From Leptidea sinapis (lineage: Eukaryota > Arthropoda > Insecta > Lepidoptera > Pieridae), in NCBI RefSeq assembly GCF_905404315.1, contig NC_066290.1, forward strand, positions 10,353,453 to 10,417,452: a stretch of 64,000 nucleotides of DNA, given 5' to 3'. Positions 1 to 9,573 of this stretch are shown here, piece after piece. The translations under genes and the position numbers were made by a program. Under the pieces are notes generated by a model. That model saw only the letters and a program-made list of their open reading frames with translations. It searched no databases and was not told the DNA's origin. Every line of letters begins with the position of its first letter. Positions within the stretch are counted from its first letter, which is position 1.

Positions 1-464
1 TTATAACCGGTTAAAACCGATTTTAATCAATTATTTCGTCAATCAAACCTTAAAGGTAGCAGGCAGACATTTGGGCACACCATGTTTTTCGCACGGCCAG
101 CTCTGTTTTGCTGACCACATGTTTATGCTTACCGAAAAAAATCGTTAAACATAGTTTATAGGAGTATATTGCAGTATATTTTTTTTATTTTTACCTATAT
201 CATCACATTCATACATCCGTACCTGTCTATCATTACAAACTATAGCGTTTATAATACCTATTAGTGAGGTCATCATATAAATACTTTCTTTAAATTTCCA
301 TACATTACTGTGATATTTTATTTGTTGGATTTGTCTCCGTCCCGAATAGAAGAATAATATAAAAAGATTGAAATATTGACTACAAATATATTATAATCTC
401 TAGATCAACAGAACCGATTTTCATAATTCTGTTACCAACACAAAGTCACATTTTTTCTATCATA

Positions 465-655
465 GGCTATAAAAGGCATAAAGGGCATTTATTTTCTCAA
501 AATTGATACCTTAAGAATTAGTTTTGATGTAATTTCTAATATAGATACTACTACCGCTTCGGAAACAAATCGCACTCAGAGAGAGAAGAAGCGGCGCAAG
601 AAACTCTCCCCGCATTCTTTTTTTGCGGTATCTTTTACTAACTCGAAAAAAGAAA
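465..655 (+). repeat. Interspersed repeat family S, copy 1
   Basis: The segment from 'AAAAGGCATAAAGGGCATTT' through a purine-rich 'GAGAGAGAAGAAGCGGCG' block to a T-run and 'GCGGTATC' recurs at about 24110-24470 (minus), 28160-28325 and 45292-45660. Members share the run ATTTCTAATATA...GATACTACTACCGCTTCGGAAAC. No terminal inverted repeat is seen. It could be the untranslated part of a retroelement. Copy boundaries are approximate. Confidence 0.65.
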
Positions 656-720
656 ATACTTTTTCGTGGTATAGCTGGATTAAAAAGTACCTAAGCCGGA
701 AAACGGCGTACACTAAAAAT

Positions 721-758
721 AATTTATATGGCAAAACAACGTTTGTCAGGTCCGCTAG
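721..758 (+). mobile_element. Helitron 3' terminus (5' truncated)
   Basis: The sequence ends with a hairpin GGCAAA-ACAACG-TTTGTC followed by TCCGCTAG and then T, the CTRR-type 3' end of a Helitron inserted at A|T. It matches the end of the complete copy at 47741-48081. No 5' end was found. Confidence 0.6.
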
Positions 759-1281
759 TACTTCATAATATTACTTTGAGTTTGATGCCTTTGACATATA
801 GCAGTTTCACCCGCTTTTTCGAAATTTCGAAGAAATATAATAGTTGGGCCTCCAACACAGTAGGATATTATATTATACTCTACCTGCCCGGCCACAAGTT
901 TCGTATACAAGACGTAATCCGTAATTTAGCTGTATCGCGTGATTGAGAGTCAAAATTACAAAAAAAAATCATTTTACAAAAATTTTCATATATGAAATGT
1001 ATTGAAAATTGGAAAGTTTTGAAATAAACACTTTACTTGGCACAATACCACAAGATTTTCGCCATTTTTACCACAGAGTAAGTAAGTGTATTACAATGAA
1101 TACTGAGAAATTGGCAACATTAATGGAATACTAATTGCAAGTAAAAGTGAGCAATTGTCGGCAGCACTCGTGCTGACATATAAACTCACAACGATTTGTG
1201 GTCACTGTGAATTCATACACACCGCAAAAGTCGTGTTATGGCTATTGAAAATACTCACGACCTATTGTGGCAATCACATAC

Positions 1282-1339
1282 CTGTAGACTGTAGACGCAT
1301 TCGAGAAGACCATTTCGCGTTTCGAAAGCGGATTCAGCG
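1282..1339 (-). CDS. Coding exon (fifth visible) of an unidentified minus-strand gene
   Basis: This is a 58-bp exon with acceptor AATCTCAG before it and donor CTACAG|GTATGT after it. Its first base completes the codon left open (CA) by the exon at 2122-2166, giving His. It then reads 19 codons (AESAFETRNGLLECVYSLQ) and ends in phase 0. The frame stays open only in the phase dictated by the upstream exons, which is the main support. The peptide looks more ordered (LLECVYSLQ) than the Ser/Arg-rich exons before it, so a folded domain may follow. No downstream exon was found with confidence before the window edge. I do not recognise the protein family. Confidence 0.6.
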
Positions 1340-1518
1340 CTGAGATTATCAAATTCTATATTGTATCTAGTAGCGCCACCCTTTCTGGTGCGGAATTGAT
1401 ATGAACTAATATATCTATGATCAAAGAATCAAACATTTGACAAGAGGACGCGGAATTGTTAACTCGACCGTTTAATTTAGGGATGTTTGTGATTGATATT
1501 CGAAGGTCGTTTGATGAT

Positions 1519-1862
1519 GGTTAAGTCGAGTTAGTAAGGCTTTTATTGGGCGATGTATATGCTTCTACAATATGATCCCAGATCCCAGAAAATGTACAAA
1601 ACAAATGTGTTACAAAATTTAAAAGAATTGTTAAAAAACATATTTTATTATAGCATAAATGATTTTCTTAATGATACCACAAACTGGGAATGAAGCGGAC
1701 TCAGGAGCTCTTTAATTATAAGTATATGTTTATTGTACGATATTAAATTGTAATCTATATTTTATTTAAAAAAAAAACGCTGAGATTCTTACGCCTGTGT
1801 TTCTAGGTCTGAGTCTATTTTGAATGGGTGGTAGTTTTTGACGTTTAATAAGTGATTTTGGC
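1519..1862 (+). mobile_element. Non-LTR retrotransposon 3' fragment (family D), copy 1
   Basis: Degenerate C-terminal reverse-transcriptase codons (remains of LSR.S.SF.G.C...PENVQN) are followed by a 3' UTR containing 'TTGAATGGGTGGTAGTTTTTG'-like sequence. It aligns by eye with the better preserved copy at 11528-12068. It is 5' truncated and frameshifted. Confidence 0.65.
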
Positions 1863-2121
1863 TTTTTATGCCATTATTGCTCTGCAGTCAGTAAATGGGC
1901 CAACCAAATCCTAAGCGTATACATAATATTATCCCTTAGTAGCAGAAGATACAACTAAAAATTTTCAACCTTAATTATTATGATACTTTTGTTATTGTTA
2001 GGCATAATGTTTAAGTCCAGAGCTGAGAATGAGAGTTAGAATACGTACCAAAACATATAATAGATATTAAAAATAAGTGTAACATAAAAACTATATTAAA
2101 ATAAAACAAAAATAAGCTTAC

Positions 2122-2166
2122 TGTCGCATTGACCCCCATCGTCGATGCGGCAAATTTTCTTGATGG
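2122..2166 (-). CDS. Coding exon (fourth visible) of an unidentified minus-strand gene
   Basis: This is a 45-bp micro-exon with an excellent polypyrimidine acceptor (TTTCTTTCTTTTTAG) and donor CGACA|GTAAGC. Entering in phase 2 with AG from the previous exon, it reads S-HQENLPHRRWGSMR and leaves CA for the next exon. HRRWGSMR is a basic motif of the type often phosphorylated by AGC or AMPK kinases; that is inference from R-x-x-S spacing (RRWGS). The length is a multiple of three, so skipping the exon would preserve the frame, which would suit alternative splicing. Confidence 0.65.
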
Positions 2167-3226
2167 CTAAAAAGAAAGAAAAAACACAAAATAAACAAAA
2201 AGAGCACACGAAAATAGAAAAACAAAACATAAAATTGAAAGCACTGTGCATATAAATCTATTATTACCAGTGCACCAACACCACTCAAGATGAATTTAAA
2301 AGTATAAAATGTGAAAAATTTGCAAGTAAATTATAAAATTGTGTTCAATAACACTACCCCTTCCTACGATAAACTAAAGTTAAAAACCATGCACCATCTA
2401 AATTAGCCCAATAGCAAAAAAGTAATCATAAAACGAAATAAAAACACGTATACCGAAATGAAAAAAGTGTAAAGACTAAAGTTAACATATATTAATATAA
2501 AGATAGAAAGGGACGTAGGCTGTTCCATATGTTTGACAGCAAATGTTTTGTGCCTATTTGAAGCGCCACTCGTGAGCGTCCAGAGAACTAATTTAGACGT
2601 ATAATACAAATGGCTGCGAACGAACGTACAATACTCTGAAGTATTTTTACATTTTGAATTAATTTCGTTCGTTTTCTGTGTTATTTATACTTTAACAATC
2701 AACGTAATAAAGTACACATTTTTTTTGTAAATAGTTTCCCACCATGTCGTTTTACATGTCGATGTATGCTGAGGTGTCATCACTAGTTTTAGTATCACAG
2801 ACTCTCGCTACATGGCCAACAGCGCCAAAATGGCGAATATCAAACAGGCACAAAAGCACTTTGACAGCCGCCAGTCCAGTGGTATATAGTAGAGGTCAGT
2901 GCTTAGAATATATAACTAGCTTATCCCGATAAAGCGCGATCAATTTTGATTTGGCAATGTGTGCGTTATTTAGTAACTAATATACAAAATTCCAAGCGTG
3001 GCTGACTGTTTATGACTTATTTATCAAAATTAGTTACAGTAACAATAGATTCCCTTTCTTTTTCTATCTTGATGAATTAGAAATGGTTTCTCTCTGTCTA
3101 AGTCTATGCGTATAACACTGGTATAATGAAAATAGTAAAAGTATAGTTGTTTATACTTTTTGCATTCTCTTCTCTTAAAAAAAAATGGACACCTTTGAAA
3201 TTTTTTGTTATATAGACAAGACTTAC

Positions 3227-3310
3227 CTTGGAGGTGTTCGTCTAAGACTTGTCCTTGTCCAAGAATGTCGGTTGAGATTGTTTCCTGGACTCCTGGATCC
3301 ATTCTCTAAT
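3227..3310 (-). CDS. Coding exon (third visible) of an unidentified minus-strand gene
   Basis: This is an 84-bp exon with a strong acceptor (TCTATTTTGTCCCCAG) and a consensus donor (CCAAG|GTAAGT). With AC carried over from the upstream exon it reads T-LENGSRSPGNNLNRHSWTR and then TSLRRTPP, ending with AG in phase 2. It is rich in Arg, Ser, Thr, Asn and Pro, with potential kinase sites (RHSWT, RTSLRRTPP). An ATG in another frame also opens here (MDPGVQETIS...), but the frame shared with the neighbouring exons is the one that joins without stops. The length is a multiple of three. The flanking introns are about 4.8 kb (upstream, full of transposon debris) and about 1.1 kb (downstream). Confidence 0.72.
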
Positions 3311-3764
3311 CTGGGGACAAAATAGAGATAATTTAGTGGACAGTATAAATATACGAAGGTATTTAAAGATAAAAGATTATAGGTAATGAAGTTTGCCGGG
3401 CTGAGATCGAAGAGGAAAATTAGTAGGCTAAAAAAATATGAGCAGCTGATACGATAACAATCGCTGGTAATCACTGGACAGAAACAGCAGCAATACTTCA
3501 CAGGGTAACTTATACACAATTATGATTAAATTATTACTTTACGAAAATAGAACATAAGAAAATTGTTTTCGTAAAGAATTTTGTTGAATTAGGAGTCATT
3601 ATTTGTGGAAATTTTAATCTAAATGGTATGAATTATCTTAAGTGTTAATTCTGCTAAGATTTATTAGTCTACACCAGATGAACCACAGGAAAGCCTGCCT
3701 TTTTAATGGTTTAAGGGATTTTTCGAAGTAATCAATGTTTTTCTTGTAAGCCGAAGACGCCAAT

Positions 3765-4090
3765 ATTAAGTCAGGAAAAAAGTTCTGTGAAACCGCACTG
3801 TAGTACAACGCCACACATCCAGGTGGTAAGTGGGAAGGTGGAGTTGAGAGGCAGGGTCACATAGTTCCTTGGAAGACATCCCGTGAAACATGCGATAGAA
3901 TACAAACAATGAGGCAGCATTGAGGTGTCTACAGACCAGGTACTAGGTCTCCCGCGGTCCCAGCTAATTTGTGTTTTACTGAGGTTCTGTGATGCAAAAA
4001 TCCACAGGTCAGAGCAATACTCCATGTGCGATCAGACATATACCTAGTAGAGCGCTAAAATGTGGTTCTAATTGAGAACTTTGCTTCTGT
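3765..4090 (-). mobile_element. CR1/jockey-like non-LTR retrotransposon fragment (family F), degenerate
   Basis: Read on the minus strand, it keeps traces of MEYCSDLW and, further on, LTTWMCGV.LQCGF. These correspond to HMEYCCHLWSGAP and HHLDVWRSSTVRF in the better copy at 60212-60945. Several frameshifts and an internal deletion make it a fossil. It lies in the large intron of the minus-strand gene. Confidence 0.65.
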
Positions 4091-4149
4091 TGTTTTACTT
4101 GCTCAGATTTCCCAGTACGTATACAAATACAATTTATTTTTATGAGGAA

Positions 4150-4475
4150 GCTAATGGTTGATCAGAGGACAATGCTCGGAGAAATGAGGAGATCTATAAG
4201 AGGGCGAAAGTCACCGAGATAGCCTAGATGGCTGCGAAACTGAAGTGGCAGTGGGCAGGGTACATAGCTCATGCTACATGCCGTTAGGGCTGTAAAGTCC
4301 TAAAAGTAAGTAGTCCTAAAGGCGACCACGTTTCGGAAGACTTAGTGTTAATAGGCCCTCCAAAATATGGACCGACGATCTGGTCAAGATCGCAGCAATA
4401 GATCTTTGGGGGAGGCCTTTGTCTAGCAACGGACATCTGGACGTCTTCCGGCTGAGATAATGATGGTGATGATAA
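4150..4475 (+). mobile_element. RTE-type retrotransposon 3' fragment
   Basis: Plus-strand frames contain broken pieces typical of the C-terminus of RTE-clade reverse transcriptases: a 'KLKWQWAG' box (about 4231-4258), KVL..., GRPPKYGP-like and TDDLVKIA, followed by a trailing GATAATGATGGTGATGATAA tail. Stops and frameshifts show that it is dead. A second remnant is at 63675-63815. Confidence 0.6.
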
Positions 4476-5191
4476 AAATACAAAGAGAAGCTTTAAGGAG
4501 AATGTTGTCGAAGAGTGGTGATATGACGAATGGGAACAAAATTGGTTCTTGGTTTTTCTTCTTCTTGGTGATGACTGATGAGTGATGATCCAAAGGATAG
4601 ACCATTTATATTCAAAACGACGAATGTATATGTAAATAATATACATATATATAAATTTTCATATTGTAGGTATCTATAATACTATAGGATCCACATTTAA
4701 GATGTATTGTAAGAATGGTTTTTATGTTGCGAAATTGACGCACGGCGTTCTTGCTAGAGTAGTGTTATAAATTTTATTAATCCAAATTTCGTATAAGTAA
4801 TTGTAGGTCACTGAGGCAACGTTCCGAACTGAAAGTAGATTAAAAAACCCGCCGCTTAAACATGTAGTAAAATTTTATATGATAAACAATTTTAACTAAA
4901 TTGTGTAAAATCTGTTCGAGTAAAAAAGCTATAATTTCGCCACCATCCTGTCATAAAATAATGCAATACTGAACCTTCAACAAAGAAAACGTGTGTAGTT
5001 ATATCGCTGTTTTATGAGATCGTTGGCCGCCATTTTATTTACATCCAACTTTCTCATGTATACAATAAAGTTTTCACGATATTTACTATATTTATATTGG
5101 ATTCTGTCGACGAAGTACATCGATATACTAAAGTGCTACTGTAAGTTTCTGGATTCTCACTAATAATGCCATATATTATCTTTATAACATA

Positions 5192-5226
5192 CTAGCTGAC
5201 CTGACAGATGTTGTTCTGTTTAAAAT
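5192..5226 (-). mobile_element. Helitron 3' terminus, hairpin subfamily 2
   Basis: On the minus strand the end reads ACAGA-ACAACA-TCTGT, then CAGGTCAG, CTAG and T. It is the same architecture as the main Helitron subfamily but with a different, still paired, stem. The 5' end was not located. Confidence 0.55.
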
Positions 5227-5580
5227 AAAAAAAAAACACGAATTAAGTATTATCTAAACAACAACTATACTATACGTAATAAATAATACTCATAAAATTT
5301 CTTTTTAAATCTGCTATTTATAGTAATTTAGAGAAAACCGGTTTTAACTAGACTAAATTTTAAGTATTCAAAGTCAATTCAAGCCTTAAAAGTTAATTAT
5401 AAGTAGAATAACCTTCGTGGCCGTAAATCATTTTACTGTATTATTCAGATGACCTGAATACGACAGAGGCCGACGTAGTTCATTGAAACCTAAAACTGGA
5501 ACTTTCTTCGTATTCTAGACCAAACCAATACTTGATTTTCTTGTTTTTTAAGTTTTCTTTCCCGAGACTTTACGTATACG

Positions 5581-5673
5581 TGACGTCACAGACATAGATC
5601 CAAGTAAATAACGCAAAACCCTCCGTCTGTATGAAAACCAAGTGTGCCCTTTTTTGTACCTACTGTGACGTCA
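5581..5673. promoter_or_regulatory. Two CRE-type TGACGTCA octamers
   Basis: Palindromic TGACGTCA octamers (the ATF/CREB consensus) occur at 5581-5588 and 5666-5673, inside the large intron of the minus-strand gene. Other copies are at 19445, 19582, 29691 and 47285. Function is not shown by the sequence. Confidence 0.3.
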
Positions 5674-5796
5674 ATAAAAATGCCAGTGCATTGAGCCTAA
5701 CGTTTAGCCACTCACCTCATCATTAGTTGACGTTTTCAGTACATCAATAGTCGGTATTGCTTATTATTAAAACCGGCAATGTATTATAAATCATAA

Positions 5797-6004
5797 TCTA
5801 TATGCTATTAATATTATAAATGTGAAAGTTTGTATGTCTGGATGTATGTTTGTACTTCTTTAACGCAAAAACTACTGAATGGATTTTGATGAAACTTTAC
5901 AATAATATAGCTTACACACCAGAATAACACATAGGCTATTATTTATAAAACTATCAAGTGAATTATACTTTACATGGCGAAACAACGTTTGCCGGGTCAG
6001 CTAG
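5797..6004 (+). mobile_element. Complete short non-autonomous Helitron (subfamily 1)
   Basis: The 5' end is A|TCTATATGCTATTAATATTA and the 3' end is a GGC(G/A)AA...TTTGCC hairpin, GGGTCAG, CTAG and then T. This is 208 bp with both Helitron termini and the A|T target. It carries no coding capacity. It is inserted just inside another Helitron remnant that ends at 6191. Confidence 0.75.
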
Positions 6005-6191
6005 TACTTATATAAAAGAGATTTCCACGTATATAGTCACTCATCACGATATCACTGGAACCATTAGAGCTAAAGACTTGAAATTTGGTAGGAATATTCT
6101 TTTCACCGAACAGAGGTCAGCTAAGAACGGATTTTACGAAATTCAACGTTTTTTTTATTATGAACAGAACAACGTCTGTCGGGTCAGCTAG
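6005..6191 (+). mobile_element. Helitron 3' portion, subfamily 2, interrupted by the 5797-6004 copy
   Basis: The segment ends with ACAGA-ACAACG-TCTGT, CGGGTCAG, CTAG and T at 6191. Its left side begins mid-element, directly abutting the CTAG of the 5797-6004 Helitron, which suggests nested insertion. Its own 5' end was not recognised. Confidence 0.55.
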
Positions 6192-6402
6192 TAAAAAATA
6201 AAATAAAAGCGTCAAAGGAACAGCATTGCTCTCTTTTGTCCTCTTTTTGACACGCGAAGTACATAAACTCGCGGAATATATTATATATACTATAAAAAAA
6301 CATGCACGCAAAATCGATCGCCTCAGTACACAAAGTACATTAAAATTTAAACAATAGCAGTACGTACTTAGACATTAAAATATGATTCAAGAGTTAGGAC
6401 CG

Positions 6403-7489
6403 TTATAGCCTAAACACATGATCGGATTTGGTACGGACGAACCATTCGACGCGGTCTGGAGGCCTACTAAAATCGATATTCGATAAGTATATCGTGGCAA
6501 TACTCATGTCGAATCCTACTCTTATTTACCTCGTATTCAATGTCGAAACAATGGTTGAACGAATACATAATTATTCGATATTATCGGTCCTAACCAGTTG
6601 CAAACCTACTCTCAGTTGTAAATATCAGTGACGAATATTCAAATTTGACAAATAATCAAACGTCACTTTTAAGACAATCTCAACGACACCTTCTAGGCTG
6701 TCGCTGAGATTATCGTTTCAAGTTGTAGTTGTGCTTTTAGTTTGATTGTGGAGTCAATATCTTGAGTGTTTTGGTGTAAGCTTTAGTTTAGACGCATATC
6801 GTACTTTCTTAGTTGCCGTAACATAAACTGACTTTAAATTTGCATAGTGATTAATCAAAGTAAAGGCAAACAAATGATCACATGAGAATGAAAACAGTTG
6901 CATTCATAGTTTTCATTTTATATAAATGTTGTGATGAGTTTAATTTCTGTAGAAAGATATCTTAATAGGAAATCTTACCAATCTTTTAATGTGCAAATTG
7001 TATGTTGTATTTCTATTAACTATAATAATTCTTGTGCACATAAAAGTTAAAATGATTGTTGTTACAGATCTGTGATGCAGAAAATTACATTACAACGCTA
7101 ATCTAAAACAAATTGAATTAACGCGCCTATGTTTTGACTTTTGACACTTAACAGCGACATAGTAAATATATTATTTAGTGTTTTTAGGTTTGCACATAAT
7201 TCATTCACTCAAATTATAAACATCAAAATATTAGTCTATGGTTATGATAAACGATAAGGAATTCGAACATTTGTTAGAGAAGGGACTAGGGTAGGTGTGC
7301 CGTGCGATATATTCGGAGTGTAATAGTACAGTTCCTAATGTATCGTTGTTGATTTTGCGAGTAGACCTCCTGGTAGCTCGATGATATGTACAGTCAGACA
7401 GTACCCAGTACGATCCAATTAGTGCGAGGCGCCACCGGACCGTCCGATGGTCGGGCCGTACCAAATTTGACCATGTGTTTAGGTTATTA
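6403..7489. mobile_element. Long inverted-repeat DNA element, copy 1 (about 1.09 kb)
   Basis: The left end is ATAGCCTAAACACATGATCG followed by GATTTGGTACGG. The right end is the reverse complement of a close match (CCGTACCAAATTTGACCATG then TGTTTAGGTTATTA). The arms extend for roughly 40-60 bp with mismatches. The interior has no convincing transposase. The superfamily is not certain; a TA target duplication is possible. Confidence 0.55.
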
Positions 7490-7499
7490 GAGTAGAGCA

Positions 7500-8085
7500 T
7501 AATAGCCTAAGCTCATGATTGGATTTGGTACGGCCGAACCATCTGACGCGCTTTGGTAGCGGACCATATTCGATGGTATGTCGCATTGTCCATCGCACAA
7601 AATTATTATTTTTACAGTCCGGACCGTACCGAGTACATACTCACACCATAAACATTACCGAGTATAGTTTAAATGAATTTTTCAATACAAAATGAATTAG
7701 TCTATTTAATAATATATGTAAATTAATATACTTTTATGACATTGAATTTGTTAACATTATACATAGGTACTAAATGAATTATTAAGTTATTTACGTCTCA
7801 TATTATAATATCTTAAAATTTAATTTTATAAATATTTATGATAGCATTGTGAAATCCGACATGTTTCGGTATATCAGTAGATTTTAGACAATTTTGTAAC
7901 ATATTTTGAATGTCAATTGACGAAACATATTGGATTATCAATAATATTATGTTAACATCTTACGTACAATGTTTCCTGCAAATAAAATTTCATTTCATTT
8001 ACGACGCCGGACCAATTGGTGCGAGGCGCCCACTGGACTGTCCGATGGTGTGGCCGTACCAAATCCAACCATGTTTAGGCTATTA
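7500..8085. mobile_element. Long inverted-repeat DNA element, copy 2 (about 0.59 kb)
   Basis: It has the same terminal arms as the element ending at 7489. The left end is TAATAGCCTAAGCTCATGAT followed by TGGATTTGGTACGGCC; the right end is GGCCGTACCAAATCCAACCA then TGTTTAGGCTATTA. Flanks are compatible with a TA duplication. It is non-coding. It lies 10 bp from the previous copy, in the large intron. Confidence 0.6.
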
Positions 8086-8132
8086 GGGTTTACAGGAACT
8101 GAAGTAAAGCAAGTCAAAATATAAATACTCAC

Positions 8133-8254
8133 GTGTTTGCAGGCACGTCTCCATCAGCTTCACCGTAGCACTCGAAGTTTTCTGCGTCTGACATTGAGTT
8201 GCCGGGACTCGAATCTGCGGTCGTCGCTGTAATAGTAGGGTGCTCGGATCCATT
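8133..8254 (-). CDS. Coding exon (second visible) of an unidentified minus-strand gene
   Basis: This is a 122-bp exon with acceptor AATATTTCAG and a strong donor AACAC|GTGAGT. It enters in phase 0 from the exon at 8837-8934 and reads 40 codons beginning NGSEHPTITATTADSSPGNS and continuing MSDAENFECYGEADGDVPAN, with AC carried to the next exon. The N-terminal half is Thr/Ser-rich and the C-terminal half acidic, as in a disordered linker. An ATG-initiated reading in another frame exists but does not join the flanking exons. The upstream intron is 582 bp; the downstream one is about 4.8 kb. Confidence 0.72.
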
Positions 8255-8338
8255 CTGAAATATTATTATCAATAATGTTATATAGGTAAACCACATAATG
8301 TGTAACTTTTTATTATGAAATGTAGAATTACAATTTAT

Positions 8339-8376
8339 TAATACTTTGTTCCCGGCAAACATTGTGTTGCCATATA
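8339..8376 (-). mobile_element. Degenerate Helitron 3' end
   Basis: The sequence CCCGGCAAACATTGTGTTGCC followed by ATATAAATTA matches the minus-strand terminus of the Helitron at 47741, with the CTAG end decayed. It lies in the 582-bp intron between two exons. Confidence 0.4.
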
Positions 8377-8637
8377 AATTAAGTAGGTACCCCGCGCCCA
8401 CTCATTGTATGAATTGTCATAATTATTATGTAATGAAATGTCATTGACTGAGTTATTTGTATTGCGAATATAATATAGGTATTTATACAGGTTGGTTTTT
8501 TAAGAAGGGCGGTGATAACAAAGTCGGAAACTACGAGACTTAGACAAAAGTGAAAGGAGTCATGCCCTCGATTTATAAGAAACCAAAACTGCATATTTCG
8601 TTTTTTAAAATTTCTCGAACTCTTGACGGAAATCGGA

Positions 8638-8741
8638 TGATAAGTCTTATTTTTCCAGTAATTTCACACGTTGTGGTACTCATAATTCAGCTGGCATCCT
8701 GTTTAAAGGAGCCTTTCACTGGTAAATGCCCTAAATCGCCT
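8638..8741 (-). repeat. Family A repeat, eroded copy
   Basis: The plus sequence runs AAGTCTTATTTTTCCAGTAA and then GGCATCCTGTTTAAAGGAGC to CACTGGTAA. This is a diverged, internally deleted match to the family A 5' half (canonical element on the minus strand). It sits inside the intron between 8837 and 8254. Confidence 0.55.
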
Positions 8742-8836
8742 CTACGACACCCTTTGCCCTGTGACTTTCCAATTCTATTTATATCTCGGGGAAGCACTGG
8801 GCAAAAGTGCAGAATTTTTGAAGGTGTAAATATTAC

Positions 8837-8934
8837 CTGAAGCTTCCTTGGTAAGTTGCCGGGTGATGTTCGAGGTGATTTTGTTCTCTGGAAAACGCTG
8901 GGTGCCATCATCACAGCTCTGGGCACCTTCAACT
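8837..8934 (-). CDS. Coding exon (first visible) of an unidentified minus-strand gene
   Basis: This is a 98-bp internal exon with a pyrimidine-rich acceptor (ATTTCTTTTCAG) and donor CTTCAG|GTAATA. The leading AG completes a codon split by the previous intron; 32 codons follow (LKVPRAVMMAPSVFQRTKSP, then RTSPGNLPRKLQ) and the exon ends in phase 0. Two S/T-P sites and many basic residues suggest a phosphorylatable linker. A second frame is also open within this exon alone but meets a stop soon after joining the next exon. The upstream exon was not identified with confidence; 13881-14068 is phase-compatible. I do not recognise the protein. Confidence 0.7.
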
Positions 8935-9177
8935 CTGAAAAGAAATATATTTTATATGAAATATATACATGATTATAATCTTGTACTATAATATCCATTT
9001 TTCAATGTTTGAACGGTGTCGTAGCAAGTTAAAATACTGGGTCAACATGAATAAACAACTGAAATTTCTGCACTGCTTAGTATCACGTTTCAACTTTATT
9101 TGTTTTAAAAAGAATTAATTACATATTCACTTACTGAGATAATACTATTCTAGTAACAGAAAAAAACATACTATACG

Positions 9178-9573
9178 CACGGACTAGTAAAAAAAGAAGG
9201 ACTCCGCGCCGTGATATTAGCTAATATCACGGCGCGCTCATAGCTAGTGAAGCACCTTTATGCTAGTGTGTGTACGGGTACGGGGTATAACAGTTACACA
9301 ATTATTTCTGCCTTAAATAATCGTATATCCGAAAATACTTTTATATTATTGTTTTTACACTTTGTCACAGCGCACGACGGCATTTTTTAAATATTTTATT
9401 GCGACGCAAACTGATCTGTCACAGACGATGGTAAATCTCATAATGGCGGCCGATCGGCTTGTATTAGTGTAAGTGTATGCGTGTAGCTATGTATTTACAC
9501 GTTTACCAGCTTGTTTCGGTGCCTCACTGTTATGTAAGGTGACACGGAGTCCTTATTATTTTACTCGTCCGTC
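9178..9573 (-). mobile_element. P-superfamily MITE with THAP codons, copy 1
   Basis: This 396-bp element is flanked by a perfect 8-bp duplication ACTATACG (9170-9177 and 9574-9581). Its ends are inverted repeats of the form CACGGAC(T/G)AGT, an A-run and GGACTCCG. On the minus strand an ATG at 9383 opens MPSCAVTKCKNNNIKVF, whose C-x4-C spacing is that of a THAP domain N-terminus; the frame stops about 30 codons in. THAP plus 8-bp duplications plus ends starting CA fit the P-element superfamily. This copy is about 26 bp longer than its relatives because of a 32-nt palindrome at 9205-9236. Confidence 0.8.

Noticed and set aside
54..128. Possible sixth exon on the minus strand (acceptor TGTGGTCAG, QNRAGRAKNMVCPNV...)
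   Set aside because: The phase fits the exon at 1282, but the donor (AAG|GTTTGA) is weak and the peptide gives no support.
2744..2932. 62-codon plus frame starting MSFYMSMYAEVS
   Set aside because: A Kozak-like context (ACCATG) but no domain, no splice support and no repeat homology. Such length occurs by chance.
8550..8840. 96-codon plus frame over the exon at 8837-8934 and an eroded repeat
   Set aside because: It runs across a degenerate family A repeat and is antisense to a better-supported exon; a shadow frame.
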